Source of the DNA: Reyranella sp.
GTDB taxonomy: Bacteria; Pseudomonadota; Alphaproteobacteria; Reyranellales; Reyranellaceae
Reading direction: 5' to 3'
Length of the DNA stretch: 9,156 bases
Assembly: GCA_030679805.1 (NCBI GenBank)
Contig: JAUXST010000084.1
Span: 1-9,156 of the forward strand
Both the position numbers and the translations under genes were made by a program. The notes beneath the pieces are model-generated. The model saw only the letters and a program-made list of their open reading frames with translations, had not been told where the DNA came from and ran no database searches. Numbering within the stretch: position 1 is the first letter of the stretch; each line of letters begins with the position of its first letter. Positions 1 through 6,864 of the stretch are shown here, piece by piece.

Positions 1-728
1 CGGCCACCATGATGTTCCGCCTGGGGCCGATCGATTTCGCCGCCTTCGACGGCATGAGCCGCGAGACCAAGGCGGCACTGGCAGCACGCGGCGTGGCCGA
101 GGGCGCGCTCCCCCGCGCCGCGCTTCATTGCAGCCGCGTGCCGGGCGGCGACGACGGCTGGTTCAACGTCACCCGGATCTCGATCGATGCCAGCGATCCC
201 TTTGCCCTCTCCGACGGCGAACGCGAAGGGCGGCGCCAGGCGCTCGATGCGGCGCGGTTCATCGCCGCCAACGTGCCGGGCTGCCAGAAGGCGCGGCTGG
301 TGTCGTTCGCCCCGCAGCTCGGCGTTCGCGAGACGCGGCGCGTTGCCGGCCTCTATACGCTGACGGCCGACGACCTGCGCCGCAGCGCCGAGTTCACCGA
401 CACGATGGCGCTGGGCGCCTACCCGATCGACGTCCACCACACCGGCGACGCCAGCATCACCTTCGAGGAGCTGGGCGCCGACCATGTCTATGCGCTCCCC
501 TACCGCATGGCCGTCCCGCGGGGCCTCGACAATGCGCTGGTGGCGGGGCGCGGCCTGTCGGCCACGCACGAGGCGCATGGCGCGATCCGGGTGATGCCGA
601 CGGCGATGGCCGTCGCCCACGCCATCGGCATCGCCGCGGCGCTGCTCGCACAGACCAACCAGCCGGCCGACCAGCTCGATCCGGCGACCTTGCGCGAAAA
701 ACTGCGGGCGGGTGGCGCGATCTTCTAG
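1..728 (+). CDS. FAD-dependent oxidoreductase, C-terminal part (5' end outside window)
   Basis: This is the C-terminal portion of a flavoprotein of the FAD_oxidored type (PF12831-like; my recognition, no search run). The frame is open to the window edge: the two codons before the ATG at position 9 give Ala-Thr, so the sequence reads ATMMFR, typical of the middle of such proteins. The true start is therefore probably upstream and the ATG at 9 internal. Numbering from that Met, visible family hallmarks are GVRETRR (105-111), YPIDVHH (138-144), the YRMAVP segment (165-170), and NALVAGRGLSATHEAHGAIR (175-194) followed by VMPTAMAVAHAIG, the C-terminal FAD-contacting region. Substrate is unknown; relatives oxidise diverse small molecules using bound FAD. 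It is convergent with the SnoaL-like gene, and its TAG stop (726-728) overlaps that gene's stop. It is probably not part of the minus-strand operon. The family call is firm, the function is not. Confidence 0.85.
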   Translation, partial: ATMMFRLGPIDFAAFDGMSRETKAALAARGVAEGALPRAALHCSRVPGGDDGWFNVTRISIDASDPFALSDGEREGRRQALDAARFIAANVPGCQKARLVSFAPQLGVRETRRVAGLYTLTADDLRRSAEFTDTMALGAYPIDVHHTGDASITFEELGADHVYALPYRMAVPRGLDNALVAGRGLSATHEAHGAIRVMPTAMAVAHAIGIAAALLAQTNQPADQLDPATLREKLRAGGAIF

Positions 729-1120
729 TGGCGGAAGGCGGCGGCCACAACGGCGGTATCCTCGTAGACCTTGAACGAGGAGATCCTGCCGTCGCGGAAA
801 CCGAACACCATGGCCCATTCGGCGGCGAAGCTGCGGCCAGTCGGCTTGGCCTTGGCCGACCAGGCGCCCGTCGCCAGCACGTCCTCGCCGGCCTCGATCA
901 CCCGCCTGGGCTCCCAGCTCGTGACGTCGAGCGCCTCGCCGATCCGGGTGAAGAACTGGCCCACGCCCTGCGGCCCCTTATAGGCGCCGGCGTAGGGAAT
1001 TTCCGGGCTGGGCGAATGGCGCCAATCGACGTCGTCGCTCACCCGCGCCACGATGAAAGCAGCGTCGCCGCGCGCGAAAGCATCGAAACAGTCCCTGATC
1101 AATTTAACTTTGTCCGTCAT
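725..1120 (-). CDS. SnoaL-like / ketosteroid isomerase-related NTF2-fold protein
   Basis: A 131-residue protein of the NTF2-like superfamily (SnoaL-like, COG3631-type), the usual length for a single cone-shaped alpha+beta domain. The N-terminal helix (KLIRDCFDAFARGDAAFI, about 6-23) is followed by DDVDWRHSPSPEIPYAGAYKGPQGV (29-53, with the G-x-YKGPxGV turn). The C-terminal strands are EAGEDVLATGAWSAKAKPTGR (76-96), AEWAMVFGFRDGRISSFKVYEDTA (100-123). The ATG at 1120 is chosen over an upstream in-frame ATG at 1426 because a clear GGGAGG lies 5 nt before it. The longer form would also run through the 86-nt gap into the end of the neighbouring binding-protein gene. No signal peptide, so it is cytoplasmic. 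Members include isomerases, cyclases, dehydratases and many uncharacterised proteins, so the reaction cannot be assigned. It is probably the last gene of the minus-strand operon. Confidence 0.85.
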   Translation of the reverse strand: MTDKVKLIRDCFDAFARGDAAFIVARVSDDVDWRHSPSPEIPYAGAYKGPQGVGQFFTRIGEALDVTSWEPRRVIEAGEDVLATGAWSAKAKPTGRSFAAEWAMVFGFRDGRISSFKVYEDTAVVAAAFRH

Positions 1121-1125
1121 GCAAG

Positions 1126-1131
1126 CCTCCC
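1126..1131 (-). promoter_or_regulatory. Ribosome binding site of the SnoaL-like gene
   Basis: On the minus strand this reads GGGAGG, 5 nt before the ATG at 1120. It decides the start of the SnoaL-like gene against the longer upstream frame. Confidence 0.7.
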
Positions 1132-1139
1132 TTGGTTGC

Positions 1140-1179
1140 GTGCCTGTTACGGCGCGCAGGGAGGGCCGGACGCAGGCAC
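1140..1179 (-). repeat. Nested inverted repeat between the family 5 binding-protein gene and the SnoaL-like gene
   Basis: GTGCCTG (1140-1146) and CAGGCAC (1173-1179) form a perfect 7-bp outer stem. Inside it, CGGC (1150-1153) can pair with GCCG (1165-1168). It lies in the 86-bp intergenic gap just before the ribosome binding site of the SnoaL-like gene. No T-run follows it on the minus strand, so it does not look like a rho-independent terminator. It could be an mRNA processing or stability element, or chance in GC-rich DNA. Confidence 0.35.
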
Positions 1180-1206
1180 CCGGTTCACATGGCGGTGAGA
1201 GGACTG

Positions 1207-2769
1207 TTACTTCTTGCTCACGCCCCAGAAGACGGTGATCGGCGGCGGCACGGCCATGGTGCTGACATTGGCGCGCACGGCGCCGACGCCGAACCATTCG
1301 CCCAGGGGCACATGGGTCACGATCTGCAGCGCATAGCGCTGCGCCTCCTCGGCGACGGCCTTCTTCTCGGCGTCGGTCGCGGCCTTCACGTACTTGTCGC
1401 GCAGCTTCTCCATGCCCTCGTCGCACGGCCAGCCGGCGCGGGCCTTGTCGCAGTTCGCGGCCAGGAAAGGCGTCATCAGCGGGTCGAGGATGTCGACCTG
1501 CGACCAGCTCGTGGAAAAGGCGTTCCAGCCGCCCTCCGACACCGGCACCTTCTTCTGGAGCCGCACGATCATGCTCTGCCAGTCCAGCGGCTGCAGATCG
1601 ACCTTGAAGCCGGCCTTTTCGAGGGCTGCCTTGGCGACGGGGCCAAGCTGCTTGATGACGCCGAGGTCGGTCGGATAGAGCAGCGTGACGGGCGTGCCAT
1701 CGTAGCCCGATGCCGCCAGCATCTCTTTGGCCTTGGCCGTATTGCCCTCGACCAGCCCTTCCATGCCGGCATCGGTGGCGAGCGGCGTGCCGCAGGTGAA
1801 CATCGCCTTGCAGGTCCGGTAGAAGCGGCTGTCGCCGATATTGGCCTGCAGGAAATCGATCTGGTTCAGCGCCATCGCGGCGGCCTGGCGGACCTTGACG
1901 TTATTGAAGGGCGGCAGCAGCCAGTTCATGCGGAACACGTACTGGTTGGAGGTCGTGTTCTTGATGATGCGGATATCCTTGTTCTTCTCGAGCAGCGGCA
2001 GGTGATCGGAGCTCACCGACTCCAGCATGTCGATCTCGCCTTTCAGCAGCGCATTCACCTGCGTCTCGGCGTCGGGGAGCCACACCCATTCGACCCTGTC
2101 GAGCCCCACGACCTTGCCGCCGGAGAGGCCCGACATCGGCTCGGCGCGCGGCTTGTACTTGGCGAACTTGGTGTAGACCAGCCTCTCGCCCGGCTTCCAT
2201 TCCTCCTTCCTGAACACGAACGGGCCGGAGCCGACATACTCGTCGATCTGCTTGAAGGGATCGGTCTCGGCGATGCGCTTGGGCATCATGAAGGGCACGA
2301 CGACCGACGGCTTGCCGATCGCATTGATAAGCTGGCCGAACTTCTCCTTGAGCACGATCTGGAAGGTCTTGGGATCGACGACCTTGTATTCGAGGATCGA
2401 CTGCGCGAGCTTCTGGCCCATCGCGTCGCGCGCCGACCAGCGTTTCAGCGAGGCGACGCAATCCTCCGCCGTCACCGGCTGGCCGTCGTGCCATTCCAGG
2501 CCATCGCGCAGCTTGAAGGTCCAGGTGAGGCCGTCATCGCTGGTCGTGAAGCTGTCGACCATCTGCGGCTTCACCTGGAACTTCTCGTCCATGGCGAACA
2601 GCGTGTCGTAGAGCATGTAGCCGTGATTGCGCGTGATGTAGGCGCCGCTCCAGATCGGATCGAGCACCTTCACGTCGGAATGCATGACGACCTTCAGCGT
2701 CTGGGCCGAGGCAACGGACGACAACGCAGCAGCAACGGAAACAGCCGCAGCAAGCACGAAACGACGCAT
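1207..2769 (-). CDS. ABC transporter substrate-binding protein, family 5 (peptide/nickel/opine type)
   Basis: A 520-residue periplasmic solute-binding protein of the SBP_bac_5 family (DppA/OppA/NikA type). A signal peptide is evident: MRR, a hydrophobic core to about residue 18, then VASA with likely cleavage after Ala22. Family signatures follow: LYDTLFAMDEKFQVKPQMVDS (53-73), the GLTWTFKLRDGLEWHDGQPVTAEDC region (80-104, highly typical), GSGPFVF (180-186), the VNALLKGEIDM segment (238-248) and VRQAAAMALNQ (293-303). Cysteines come in two close pairs, C320/C326 and C440/C449, which could be disulfides; C104 is single. Start chosen at 2769, because the in-frame ATG 30 nt upstream would put ten residues before the Arg-Arg of the signal. 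A GGGGGA lies 7 nt before 2769. It sits 64 bp downstream of the second dctM, on the same strand. No ABC permease or ATPase gene is in the window, so its translocator is unknown. Ligand is unassigned; this family binds peptides, metal chelates, opines and sugars. Confidence 0.93.
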   Translation of the reverse strand: MRRFVLAAAVSVAAALSSVASAQTLKVVMHSDVKVLDPIWSGAYITRNHGYMLYDTLFAMDEKFQVKPQMVDSFTTSDDGLTWTFKLRDGLEWHDGQPVTAEDCVASLKRWSARDAMGQKLAQSILEYKVVDPKTFQIVLKEKFGQLINAIGKPSVVVPFMMPKRIAETDPFKQIDEYVGSGPFVFRKEEWKPGERLVYTKFAKYKPRAEPMSGLSGGKVVGLDRVEWVWLPDAETQVNALLKGEIDMLESVSSDHLPLLEKNKDIRIIKNTTSNQYVFRMNWLLPPFNNVKVRQAAAMALNQIDFLQANIGDSRFYRTCKAMFTCGTPLATDAGMEGLVEGNTAKAKEMLAASGYDGTPVTLLYPTDLGVIKQLGPVAKAALEKAGFKVDLQPLDWQSMIVRLQKKVPVSEGGWNAFSTSWSQVDILDPLMTPFLAANCDKARAGWPCDEGMEKLRDKYVKAATDAEKKAVAEEAQRYALQIVTHVPLGEWFGVGAVRANVSTMAVPPPITVFWGVSKK

Positions 2770-2833
2770 AGATTGGTCCCCCGACAGATGGAGGAACAAA
2801 CTCTAGGCCGGTTGGGCCGCGGCTGTCACCGGG

Positions 2834-4216
2834 TCAGTCGAGCATGCCGGTGATTTCCGGCAGCCACAGCGACAGGCTCGGGAAATAGAGGCAGAGAAAC
2901 AGGCCGATGACCTGCAGGATGAGGAACGGGTACATGCCGCGGTAGACGTCGGTCATCGACACGCCGGGCGGCACGGTGCCCTTCATGTAGAAAAGTGTGG
3001 CCCCGAAGGGCGGCGACATGAACGAGGTCTGCAGGTTCACCGCCACCAGAGTGGCGAACCACGGCATGAACCAGGCATTGTTGCCGATGTGGCTGGAGAA
3101 ATCCATCTTGGCCAGGATCGGGGCGAAGATCGGCAGCACGATCAGGCAGATCTCGATCCACTCGAAAGGAAAGCCAAGCAGGAAGATCAGGATCATGACG
3201 AAGATCAGCATCTCCCACGGCGTGTCGACGCCGAGCTGCAAGAGCGCGCTCAACATCAGCTCGTCGCCGCCCAACTCGCGGAAGATCAGGGAGAAACCGG
3301 TGGCGCCCAGCACCACCATGAAGACCAGGCCGTTGGCGCGGCACGAGTCGCGGATGGATTCCCTGATCATCTGCAGGCTGAAGCGGCCGTTCATCCAGGC
3401 GATCAGGATGGCGCCGGCGCAGCCGACACCGGCACTCTCCGTCGCAGTGGCGAAGCCGGCGAAGATCGAGCCCAGCACGACCACCATGAGCACGGTCATC
3501 GGCAGCATGCCGAATGCCACGACCTTCCAGACCTCCCCCCAGGTCTGCGGCCCGGATTCCTTGGGCATCTTGGGCGCCCAGTCGGGCTTAGCGATGGCAA
3601 CACCCCAGATATAGACGAGATAGAGACCCGACAGCAGGAAGCCCGGAATTGTCGCCGCCGCGAACAGCGCACCCAGCGAGGTGTTGAGCATCTCGCCCAT
3701 CACGACGAGCATGATCGAGGGCGGTATCAGGATGCCCAGCGTCCCCGCCGAACCGATGGTGCCGATCGCCAGGCGCTTGTCATAGCCCGCCGCCAGCAGG
3801 GGCGGCAGCGAGATCAGCGACAGCATGATGACCGAGGCGCCGACCACGCCGATCGGCGCCGCCAGGATGGTGCCCATCACCATCACCGCGACGGCAAGTC
3901 CGCCCGGCGTGCGGCGCAGCATGACCTGCGAGGCGTCGAGCATATCCTTAGCGACGCCGCTTCGTTCGAGCAGCGCGCCCATGAAGATGAACATGGGTAG
4001 AGACACCAGCACGGGATCGACGGCGACACCACCCCACATGCGCAGCAGGATGTTGGTCAGCTTGACCAGCGGGAAGTCGCCCAGGCTCCAGGCGATCAGG
4101 CCGAAGGCGAGACCGGTGCCGCCCAGCACGAAGGCCACGGGATAGCCGCAGAAGATGACGAAGAACATCGTCACGAACATGACGAGCGCCAGGTTTTCGC
4201 TCAGCCACGCGATCAT
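2834..4216 (-). CDS. dctM: TRAP transporter large permease, DctM family (second copy)
   Basis: A 460-residue integral inner-membrane protein, the transport subunit of a TRAP (tripartite, Na+-coupled) carboxylate importer. It is hydrophobic throughout and consistent with the roughly 12 membrane segments of DctM. Landmarks: GYPVAFVLGG (24-33), LPMFIFMGALLERSGVA (73-89), the GTILAAPIGVVGASVIM loop (115-131), SAGTLGILIPPSIMLVVMGE (156-175), GSIFAGFATATESAGVG (249-265), FEWIEICLIVLPIFAPIL (351-368) and VAVNLQTSFMSPPFGATLFY (391-410). The sequence resembles the COG4664 (FcbT3, so-called mannitol/chloroaromatic) subgroup, by recognition only. The start ATG at 4216 lies 19 nt after the dctQ stop; its ribosome site is weak, suggesting translational coupling. 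It is paralogous to the dctM at 4848-6227, about 50-60% identical by eye and essentially collinear. No truncation or frameshift is seen. The symbol is generic for the family. Confidence 0.95.
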   Translation of the reverse strand: MIAWLSENLALVMFVTMFFVIFCGYPVAFVLGGTGLAFGLIAWSLGDFPLVKLTNILLRMWGGVAVDPVLVSLPMFIFMGALLERSGVAKDMLDASQVMLRRTPGGLAVAVMVMGTILAAPIGVVGASVIMLSLISLPPLLAAGYDKRLAIGTIGSAGTLGILIPPSIMLVVMGEMLNTSLGALFAAATIPGFLLSGLYLVYIWGVAIAKPDWAPKMPKESGPQTWGEVWKVVAFGMLPMTVLMVVVLGSIFAGFATATESAGVGCAGAILIAWMNGRFSLQMIRESIRDSCRANGLVFMVVLGATGFSLIFRELGGDELMLSALLQLGVDTPWEMLIFVMILIFLLGFPFEWIEICLIVLPIFAPILAKMDFSSHIGNNAWFMPWFATLVAVNLQTSFMSPPFGATLFYMKGTVPPGVSMTDVYRGMYPFLILQVIGLFLCLYFPSLSLWLPEITGMLD

Positions 4217-4235
4217 GAGGGCACGCCGCGAAACA

Positions 4236-4805
4236 TCATGTTGGATCGACGAAGCGTTCGATGTTGAGGTCGGCGCGACGGCCCGCCACCCCGCCGAGAA
4301 GAAAGACGATCAGCCGCAAAATCACGGCGACGATGGCGGCGACCAGCATCCACAGGCCGAGCACGAAGAAGGCCTTGATGATCCAGCGGTGCGACAGGCC
4401 GATCACGGCCTCGGAACTCTCGCCGGTCAGGTACGAGGTGGCGACGAAGCCCAGGCCGAACCAGGCGACGATGCCGGCGTAGGGCAGCGCGAAGGCGAGG
4501 CAGCCCGCGATCTCGACCCACGCCCGCGTGCGCAGCGAACGGTGCGCCGTCAGGGTGTCGACGCGCGGGTGGGCGTTCAGGATGTAGCACTGGCCGAGCC
4601 ACATCGAGAACAGAATGGTGTGCAGATGCCACTCGAGCTCCTGCAACCGGGTCGACCCCATGCCGGGGATCTGGAAGCCCATCTTGCGGCTGAGGATGTC
4701 GAAGCAGATGACGACCATCAGCACGACCATCAGCCAACCCGTCCAGTCGGCGATGGCGCGTAGCACCCGCTCGATGGCGTCGGCGACGGTCAGCAACCCG
4801 CGCAT
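4236..4805 (-). CDS. dctQ: TRAP transporter small permease, DctQ family (second copy)
   Basis: A 189-residue small membrane subunit of a TRAP transporter, pairing with the large permease encoded 19 nt downstream. Four hydrophobic segments are visible, near 24-37, 62-78, 97-120 and 142-170, as in DctQ. Conserved features: DILSRKMGFQIPGMGST (36-52), QELEWHLH (55-62) with the Trp at the membrane surface, the NAHPRVD loop (77-83) and RWIIKAFFVLG (140-150). The start at 4805 has an AGAGGA-like ribosome site about 7 nt upstream. It aligns without gaps to the other DctQ (6240-6800) over about the first 170 residues; the C-terminal tails differ. One difference stands out in the loop normally written HVRVD: here it is HPRVD. 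The copy begins 42 nt after the first dctM. The symbol is generic. Confidence 0.92.
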   Translation of the reverse strand: MRGLLTVADAIERVLRAIADWTGWLMVVLMVVICFDILSRKMGFQIPGMGSTRLQELEWHLHTILFSMWLGQCYILNAHPRVDTLTAHRSLRTRAWVEIAGCLAFALPYAGIVAWFGLGFVATSYLTGESSEAVIGLSHRWIIKAFFVLGLWMLVAAIVAVILRLIVFLLGGVAGRRADLNIERFVDPT

Positions 4806-4847
4806 GCGTGATCCTCTTCGGAGCTTTCCTGACGCTTCGTTACCGGG

Positions 4848-6227
4848 TCAGTCGAGGAAGCCGAAGTGCCGCGGCAGAAACAGGATGATCTCTGGCCAGA
4901 TGATGCAGAAGGCGAGCGACAGCATCTGCAGCATCACGAACGGGACGATGCCGCGGTAGATGTGCATCATCGTCACCGAGGGCGGCACAGTCGCCTTCAT
5001 GTAGAAGAGCGCGAAGCCGAAGGGCGGCGTCAAGAAGGCCGACTGGAGGTTGACCGCCACCAGCGCCACGAACCAGACCATGAAGTCCTTGTTGGCGGCG
5101 ATGTGCGGCGTGAAGTCGATGGCCTTCAGGATGGGCGCGAAGATCGGCAGCACGATCAGGCAGATTTCGAGCCAGTCGAAGAAGAAGCCCATGATGAAGA
5201 CCAGCACCATCACGAAGACCAGGATCTCCCAGCCCGAGTCGATGCCGGCGGCCTTCAGCATTTCAGCCACCAGGTCGTCGCCGCCAAGGGCGCGGAAGAC
5301 GAAGGAAAAGAGCGTGGCGCCGAAGATGATGAAGAAGACCAGCGCGTTGGTGAGCGCCGAACTCTCGATGACCTCCCTCAGCATCTTCATGTTGAGGCGC
5401 TTGTTCCACCACGCCAACGCCAGTGCGCCAGCGCAGCCGGTGCCGCCCGCCTCGGTCGGCGTCGCCCAACCGCCGAAGATCGAGCCCAGGACGACGAATA
5501 TCAGGAAGGCCGGCGGCAGGAAGCTGCTAAAGATCATCCGTGTCATCTCAGCGCCGCCCTGGGGGCCGATATCGGCCGCAAGCGGCGGCGCCACGCTGGG
5601 CTTCGCGAAAGCCAGGATGCCGATATAGACGAGATAGACGCCGGACATCAGGAGCCCGGGGATGATCGCCGCCGTGAACAGCGTGCCGACCGAGATGGTC
5701 ATCAGGTCGCCCATGATGACCAGCATGATGCTGGGCGGAATCAAGATTCCCAGCGTCCCCGCCGAGGCGATGGTACCGACCGAAAGCTCCTTGGAGTAGC
5801 CGGCCGCCAGCATGGTCGGCAGGGCGACCAGGGTGAGCATGATGACCGAGGCGCCGACGATGCCGGTGGTTGCCGCCATGATGGTGCCGAGCAGGGTCAC
5901 CGACATGGCAAGCCCGCCGGGGATGCGGCGGGTGATGACCTGCAAGGCCCTGAGGAGTTCGTCGGCAACGCCGGATTTTTCCAGGATCGTGCCCATGAAG
6001 ACGAACATGGGCACCGCGATCAGGACCTGGTTCTGCACGGCCTGGCCCCAGATGCGCGGGATCAGGCTGCCGAACTGGGCCGGCCGGAAGACGTCGAACA
6101 TCATTCCGAGGACGCCGAAGGCGAGTGCCACACCGCCCAGGACGAAGGCCACCGGATAGCCCACGAACATGATGACCGTGAGCACCAGGAACATGAGGAT
6201 GGAGAGATGGTCGCCGACCCATTCCAT
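4848..6227 (-). CDS. dctM: TRAP transporter large permease, DctM family (first copy)
   Basis: A 459-residue large membrane subunit of a TRAP transporter, taking substrate from the periplasmic DctP and moving it inward with a Na+ gradient (family knowledge). Landmarks: GYPVAFVLGG (23-32), VPMFVFMGTILEKSGVA (72-88), GTIMAATTGIVGASVIM (114-130), SAGTLGILIPPSIMLVIMGD (155-174), GSIFGGWATPTEAGGTG (248-264), FDWLEICLIVLPIFAPIL (350-367) and VAVNLQSAFLTPPFGFALFY (390-409). The start at 6227 has GGGAGG 6 nt upstream, overlapping the 12-nt gap after dctQ, which implies tight coupling. It is collinear with the second DctM but differs in transport-core positions, for example ATPTEAGG against ATATESAG. 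Such differences could alter specificity. The family is certain, the substrate is not. Confidence 0.95.
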   Translation of the reverse strand: MEWVGDHLSILMFLVLTVIMFVGYPVAFVLGGVALAFGVLGMMFDVFRPAQFGSLIPRIWGQAVQNQVLIAVPMFVFMGTILEKSGVADELLRALQVITRRIPGGLAMSVTLLGTIMAATTGIVGASVIMLTLVALPTMLAAGYSKELSVGTIASAGTLGILIPPSIMLVIMGDLMTISVGTLFTAAIIPGLLMSGVYLVYIGILAFAKPSVAPPLAADIGPQGGAEMTRMIFSSFLPPAFLIFVVLGSIFGGWATPTEAGGTGCAGALALAWWNKRLNMKMLREVIESSALTNALVFFIIFGATLFSFVFRALGGDDLVAEMLKAAGIDSGWEILVFVMVLVFIMGFFFDWLEICLIVLPIFAPILKAIDFTPHIAANKDFMVWFVALVAVNLQSAFLTPPFGFALFYMKATVPPSVTMMHIYRGIVPFVMLQMLSLAFCIIWPEIILFLPRHFGFLD

Positions 6228-6239
6228 GGCGCGCCTCCC

Positions 6240-6800
6240 TCAGTTACTGACCGCGGGCGACGAGGCGCGCGCGGCGAGATCGGGAGGACCGAAGATCATG
6301 ACCAGCTTGCGGAACATGACCGACATGACCGCCACGTCGAGCAGTAGCAGGCCGAGGAACAGGCAGGACTTGATGATCCACCGCCACTCCAGCCCGTTCG
6401 GTGCGTCGGATCGCTCGTTCTGCAGGAACGATACTTCGGCGAAGAAGAAGGCGTAGTAGGTGGCCACCAGGCAATAGGGGATGGCGAAGAAGAGGATGCC
6501 AAAGATCTCCAGCTTAGCCTTCTGGCGCGGCGTCTTGTGGCCGGTGAACACGTCGATGCGGACATGGACGTCGCGGGTATAGGCGTAACCCAGCCAGAAC
6601 AGGAACAACGCGCCATGCAGATGCCACTCGAGCTCCTGGATCGGCGTCGAGCCGAAACCGGGAATCTGGAAGCCGAGCTTTCGGGTCAGCACGTCCCAGC
6701 AGATGACCACCACCAGCGCGATAAACAGCCAGCCGAACGCATGCGCGATCCGCTGCAAGACGCGATCGATCACGTCACTCACACTCAACATCGCCTGCAT
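6240..6800 (-). CDS. dctQ: TRAP transporter small permease, DctQ family (first copy)
   Basis: A 186-residue four-helix membrane subunit of a TRAP transporter (hydrophobic segments near 22-37, 62-76, 97-121 and 142-162). Diagnostic features: DVLTRKLGFQIPGFGST (36-52), QELEWHLH (55-62), the VHVRIDVF loop (78-85, the canonical DctQ H-V-R-[VI]-D) and RWIIKSCLFLG (140-150). The frame extends upstream to an ATG at 6908, but that would overlap the end of dctP and run through the intercistronic hairpin. The ATG at 6800 has GGGGGAG 8 nt upstream and matches the start of its paralogue residue for residue (SVSDVIDRVL against TVADAIERVL). The ATG at 6791, three codons in, is a possible alternative. It is encoded 64 nt after dctP and 12 nt before dctM. 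The symbol is generic. Confidence 0.93.
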   Translation of the reverse strand: MQAMLSVSDVIDRVLQRIAHAFGWLFIALVVVICWDVLTRKLGFQIPGFGSTPIQELEWHLHGALFLFWLGYAYTRDVHVRIDVFTGHKTPRQKAKLEIFGILFFAIPYCLVATYYAFFFAEVSFLQNERSDAPNGLEWRWIIKSCLFLGLLLLDVAVMSVMFRKLVMIFGPPDLAARASSPAVSN

Positions 6801-6822
6801 TACGCGAACTCCCCCAAGAAGA

Positions 6823-6848
6823 AGCGGCCGCCCCGAGGAGCGGCCGCG
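6823..6848 (-). terminator. GC-rich hairpin between dctP and dctQ (attenuator or mRNA-stabilising element)
   Basis: GCGGCCGC occurs at 6840-6847 and again at 6824-6831, forming a perfect 8-bp stem on the minus-strand transcript around an 8-nt loop (TCCTCGGG). A T-G and a C-G pair inside the loop could extend it to 10 bp with a CTCG tetraloop. It is followed by TTCTTCTT on the minus strand, a short pyrimidine tract that is not a full U-run. It lies 17 nt after the dctP stop and ends just before the dctQ ribosome site. Such hairpins are known to protect binding-protein mRNA or partly terminate transcription, so that the binding protein is made in excess over its permease. Which of these applies here is inference. 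Confidence 0.6.
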
Positions 6849-6864
6849 TACGCCTTTTCGTCGG

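Noticed and set aside
128..1198. Plus-strand open frame of 356 codons overlapping the oxidoreductase in another frame
   Set aside because: It is Arg/Ala/Gly/Pro-rich and crosses the convergent gene boundary; the overlapping frame carries clear FAD-oxidoreductase motifs instead.
1121..1426. N-terminal extension of the SnoaL-like gene to the ATG at 1426
   Set aside because: The extension is Arg-rich, overlaps the coding end of the binding-protein gene, and lacks family similarity; a strong ribosome site precedes the ATG at 1120.
1132..2853. Plus-strand open frame of 573 codons opposite the family 5 binding protein
   Set aside because: The longest frame in the window, but it lies antisense to a protein with clear family motifs and a signal peptide, and is a Leu/His/Arg/Asp-rich shadow with no domain.
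3089..4000. Plus-strand open frame of 303 codons opposite the second dctM
   Set aside because: Low-complexity His/Asp/Arg/Gln composition mirroring the hydrophobic codons of DctM; shadow.
4806..4847. Possible terminator between the first dctM and the second dctQ
   Set aside because: No stem longer than a few base pairs and no T-run; the gap looks like a simple within-operon spacer.
4866..6347. Plus-strand open frame of 493 codons opposite dctM and dctQ
   Set aside because: It is antisense to a certain DctM and rich in Asp, His, Arg, Glu and Gln in an unpatterned way, as expected for the reverse complement of GC-rich membrane-protein codons. No family is recognisable.
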